Below, one piece after another: positions 63,401-64,000 of a DNA stretch of 64,000 nucleotides. Origin of the DNA: Watersipora subatra (taxonomy: Eukaryota > Bryozoa > Gymnolaemata > Cheilostomatida > Watersiporidae). The first letter of the stretch is position 1; the number at the start of each line of letters is the position of its first letter. The DNA lies in NCBI RefSeq assembly GCF_963576615.1, contig NC_088711.1, positions 682,001 through 746,000 on the forward strand, in the 5' to 3' direction. Below the pieces are notes generated by a model that was not told where the DNA came from, did no database searches, and worked only from the letters and a program-made list of their open reading frames with translations. Made by a program: the position numbers and the translations under genes.

Positions 63401-64000
63401 GTAGGATACTGAATACGATTTGTTTAAAAGTATAGTCATTGCGTACCACATCTCGTCTGCTCCAGTCCTGCAATCATAAGTCTTGTCACATACGCTCAGC
63501 CCGTGAATACATTTTCCGTCACCGCAAGGAAACTCATCTTCTCCACACATATTCATCATGTTGTCGATAGGCTCTGACAAACATCGCTCTTCCGGTAACT
63601 TCATGCACAGCATCACCAGCTGTTCTCGCCCTTCTCCGGAGCAATACTCGTACGTAGCATCTGCAAAATGAACAGGTGAAAATGACTAGCTAGAAATTTT
63701 TGAGACAACGAAATATATTTTCGAAACAGTCATTACAAGAGGGCAAGATAGAAGCGTACTTAGACATGTATTTCTACAGAGCTGTAACTCGAATCCCATC
63801 AGACATCTTGGGAACATCATGTTGCAGACACCCCATTTAGCCGTTAACTCATCTATAGTACAATTAGCCAGCGCCTTCTGAATGGTCGTCGAGAAGTTCA
63901 AATAGTCTTCTTCCGTCTCCAATTCAAAGATCTTATTTGGATAGGTGGTGTATGGAACGATATCTTTACATTCCTCGGGCGCAGGAGAACACTTTTCATC
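20968..64000 (-). CDS. Giant tandem frizzled-CRD/LDLa repeat protein gene (5' end off window)
   Basis: Transcribed right to left. The repeating cassette is an Fz exon (242 nt, phase 2 to phase 1) and an Fz-end/LDLa exon (214 or 217 nt, phase 1 to phase 2). Fz exons lie at 32400+980k to 32641+980k (k=0-32, the last cut by the edge); LDLa exons at 33067+980k to 33280+980k (k=0-31), plus 32084-32300. Older pieces follow at 22476-22717, 22160-22376 and 21112-21350, then a possible stop exon at 20968-21035. Each 152-residue unit has ten Fz cysteines (with the hallmark YTTYPN) and six LDLa cysteines, plus N-glycosylation sequons NFS, NCT and NAT. The window alone encodes about 5,000 residues. Established: Fz CRDs bind Wnts and lipids, LDLa modules bind Ca2+ and proteins, and both occur together in corin and MFRP. 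Inferred: one very long secreted or membrane protein. No signal peptide, TM or protease domain is in the window. Confidence 0.8.
21112..21350 (-). CDS. Fz exon, most diverged downstream copy
   Basis: 239 nt, phase 2 in and phase 1 out. Reads [20 protein letters not shown], then [16 protein letters not shown], and ends [20 protein letters not shown]. All seven cysteines encoded by this exon type are kept. Acceptor GCAGCAG, donor GTATGG. It differs from the array copies at many residues, so it predates the array expansion. Confidence 0.85.
21386..21467. repeat. (TA)n-rich microsatellite
   Basis: Imperfect TA/TATC run immediately before Helitron-like copy C; a second short TA run follows that copy at 21908-21922. 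Possibly one target tract split by the insertion. Confidence 0.9.
21468..21907 (+). mobile_element. Helitron-like non-autonomous element, copy C
   Basis: Starts TCTCAAAGTCCGTGTGCTGG and ends ACATGCAACGCCGGG, 8-9 bases, CTAG before a T: the same family as the pair at 13.6-14.3 kb. On the - strand 21554-21612 it holds a tRNA-like segment, A-box-like TAGTCTAGTGG and B-box-like GAGATCGAATCC about 45 bases apart. It lies in an intron of the Fz/LDLa gene between 21351 and 22159. Confidence 0.72.
22160..22376 (-). CDS. Fz-end/LDLa exon of the isolated downstream unit
   Basis: 217 nt. Begins [20 protein letters not shown] as in the array, then a diverged LDLa: [31 protein letters not shown] and TG|T for the sixth Cys. 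The C-terminal Ca2+ motif is weak (YSGKDE instead of D-x-S-D-E). Donor GTAAGG. Confidence 0.85.
22476..22717 (-). CDS. Fz exon of the isolated downstream unit
   Basis: 242 nt, nearly identical to array copies; the visible protein change is IDELTAK to IDEFTAK. The 3'-flanking intron (22718 on) is the array intron, so this unit was once contiguous with the array. Confidence 0.9.
22934..22984 (-). pseudogene. Truncated Fz exon fragment at a recombination junction
   Basis: Encodes only [17 protein letters not shown] after an intact TAG|T acceptor. At TATGG (22934-22938) the Fz exon is joined directly to array intron sequence. The same five bases occur in both parents, 713 bp apart in a normal unit, which implies a microhomology-mediated or unequal-crossover deletion of the rest of the Fz exon and one LDLa exon. 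Included in the mRNA it would have no normal donor, so it is presumably skipped. Confidence 0.8.
22985..25040. other. AT-rich intron sequence with local duplications
   Basis: Contains a 34-bp unit x 3 at 23671-23768 (TGTCATACAGCCCACGACCA and onward) and a direct duplication of about 190 bp (about 23886-24094 and 24148-24332, sharing the stretch that ends CATAGCTAACAATATCAAGA). The flanking sequence carries nothing recognised. Confidence 0.8.
25040..31530 (-). mobile_element. Ty3/Gypsy LTR-retrotransposon fossil
   Basis: A GC-richer island in AT-rich intron, on the - strand. In transcription order it shows a gag-like region (about 30.4-30.0 kb), an aspartic-protease-like region (about 29.6-29.3 kb), reverse transcriptase (about 28.6-28.2 kb), the RT/RNase H junction (about 28.2-27.9 kb), integrase zinc-binding (about 27.2-26.9 kb) and catalytic core (about 26.9-26.7 kb), and further remnant coding without a recognised domain (about 26.2-25.2 kb). 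PR-RT-RH-INT order marks Ty3/Gypsy. It is clearly broken, with probably ten or more interruptions. I could not recognise matching LTRs, so the ends are approximate and it cannot be dated from LTR divergence; it looks old. It lies in an intron of the Fz/LDLa gene, in the same orientation. Confidence 0.8.
31531..32083. other. Degenerate AT-rich repeat and intron edge
   Basis: 31540-31830 is made of decayed short units around GATGTAACACTAAATA. 31840-32083 is unique sequence next to the array's downstream end, with no other feature seen. Confidence 0.6.
32084..32300 (-). CDS. Terminal LDLa exon of the array, variant with intact Ca2+ box
   Basis: 217 nt. Identical to array exons up to VCDKTYDC, then CDASDEVI and TG|T, instead of RTGADEM and TG|T. 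CDASDE restores the canonical D-x-S-D-E calcium-binding signature of LDLa modules. Donor GTATGT. Phase 2 out, compatible with the Fz exon at 22717 across a 9.4-kb intron. Confidence 0.88.
32400..32641 (-). CDS. Fz exon, array unit k=0 (prototype)
   Basis: Starts in phase 2 (T completes Cys from the LDLa exon): [80 protein letters not shown], then A in phase 1. Seven of the ten Fz cysteines and the Y-x2-T-x2-PN signature are here. Acceptor TTTTGAAG, donor GTACGC. 32 further copies follow at 980-bp steps. Confidence 0.92.
33067..33280 (-). CDS. Fz-end/LDLa exon, array unit k=0 (prototype)
   Basis: Asn completed across the junction makes NAT; then [26 protein letters not shown] ends the Fz domain, SEPIDNMMN links, and [34 protein letters not shown] plus TG|T form LDLa. 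The Glu/Asp choice at PE[ED]RC varies between units. The calcium box is degenerate (RTGADE; canonical x-D-x-S-D-E). Acceptor TTTTGCAG, donor GTACGC. 31 further copies follow at 980-bp steps. Confidence 0.92.
43753..49632 (-). repeat. Three-unit higher-order repeat (2,940 bp x 2)
   Basis: 43753-46692 and 46693-49632 share private variants 2,940 bp apart: TAACATCACA at 44451/47391, ACTTGTATAC at 45561/48501, and the unusual intron version at about 44760/47700 (TTCAAGAAGATGATGTC). This is a duplication of three whole units. Confidence 0.85.
51593..64000 (-). repeat. Seven-unit higher-order repeat (6,860 bp, 1.8 copies)
   Basis: 51593-58452 and 58453-64000 repeat the same unit-type order. Private variants recur exactly 6,860 bp apart: GCGCGGGAG at 55161/62021, AATACTCATACG at 55801/62661, TACAAGAAAACG at 56521/63381. 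At least one difference exists (c at 53178, t at 60038). Confidence 0.88.
63760..64000 (-). CDS. Fz exon, last unit, cut by window edge
   Basis: Copy k=32. Only the acceptor-side last base (expected at 64001) is missing. The gene therefore continues to the right with more units or its 5' part. Confidence 0.9.

Larger units (their letters stand above)
32110..64000 (-). repeat. 980-bp tandem array, 32.5 units to window edge
   Basis: Strict 980-bp periodicity with no length change in any unit: Fz exon 242, intron 99, LDLa exon 214, intron 425 bp. All 33 Fz and 33 LDLa exons are open. Units fall into a few types set by linked variants (PEER/PEDR in the exon; ACAATTC/ATAATTC and associated changes in the intron). 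Exons and introns look about equally conserved, so the array is young or actively homogenised. Confidence 0.97.

Noticed and set aside
32110-64000. CRISPR-like array of regular repeats
   Set aside because: The units are 980-bp exon/intron cassettes with coding logic; there are no short repeat/spacer alternations, and the host is an animal.

Overview
The window is animal (metazoan) DNA: split genes with GT-AG introns, collagen exons of 54 bp and its multiples, extracellular frizzled (Fz) and LDL-receptor class A (LDLa) domains, Helitron-like elements, a Ty3/Gypsy fossil and many minisatellites. It is AT-rich. A spiralian/lophotrochozoan invertebrate is a reasonable guess, but nothing seen here fixes the phylum.

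Region 1 (1-16,457, + strand) is the 3' part of a FACIT-type collagen gene. I place 24 exons: three finish an N-terminal TSPN/laminin-G-like domain, seventeen encode an interrupted Gly-X-Y domain, and four encode a short cysteine/heptad NC2 trimerisation segment, a final COL1 helix with two imperfections and a tiny Cys-containing NC1 end. About 861 residues lie in the window; the 5' end is off the left edge. Inside the intron after exon 12 sits a 134-codon exon that starts with a signal peptide and ends in phase 0 at a consensus donor. I read it as an alternative first exon with its own promoter, giving a short collagen isoform without TSPN. The introns hold many unrelated minisatellites (12, 51, 20, 40, 21, 32, about 30 and 19 bp units) and a tandem pair of Helitron-like elements that carry a tRNA-like segment.

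Region 2 (16.5-20.9 kb) is the tail-to-tail spacer: collagen 3' UTR, then 43-, 29-, about 47- and 11-bp minisatellites and one perfect 14-bp hairpin. No gene was recognised in it.

Region 3 (20,968-64,000, - strand, 5' end off the right edge) is the main find: a gene built from a two-exon cassette. One exon encodes most of a frizzled cysteine-rich domain (242 nt); the next finishes that domain and adds an LDLa module (214 nt). The cassette is repeated 33 times with a strict 980-bp period from about 32.1 kb to the edge. Every copy is open, exons and introns are nearly identical, and higher-order duplications of 7 units (6,860 bp) and 3 units (2,940 bp) are visible. Splice phases are symmetric, so any number of units stays in frame: 33 x 152 residues, about 5,000 aa in this window alone, with ten Fz and six LDLa cysteines per unit. 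Three older, diverged pieces lie downstream: a terminal LDLa variant at 32.1 kb, one full unit at 22.2-22.7 kb and one Fz exon at 21.1-21.35 kb, the last followed by a possible stop-bearing exon. A broken Ty3/Gypsy fossil (about 25.0-31.5 kb) sits in the large intron between the array and the older units.

Functionally, Fz and LDLa domains occur together in corin and MFRP (established knowledge); a very long alternating Fz-LDLa polymer is not an architecture I know. An extracellular multivalent ligand-binding or matrix role is inference.
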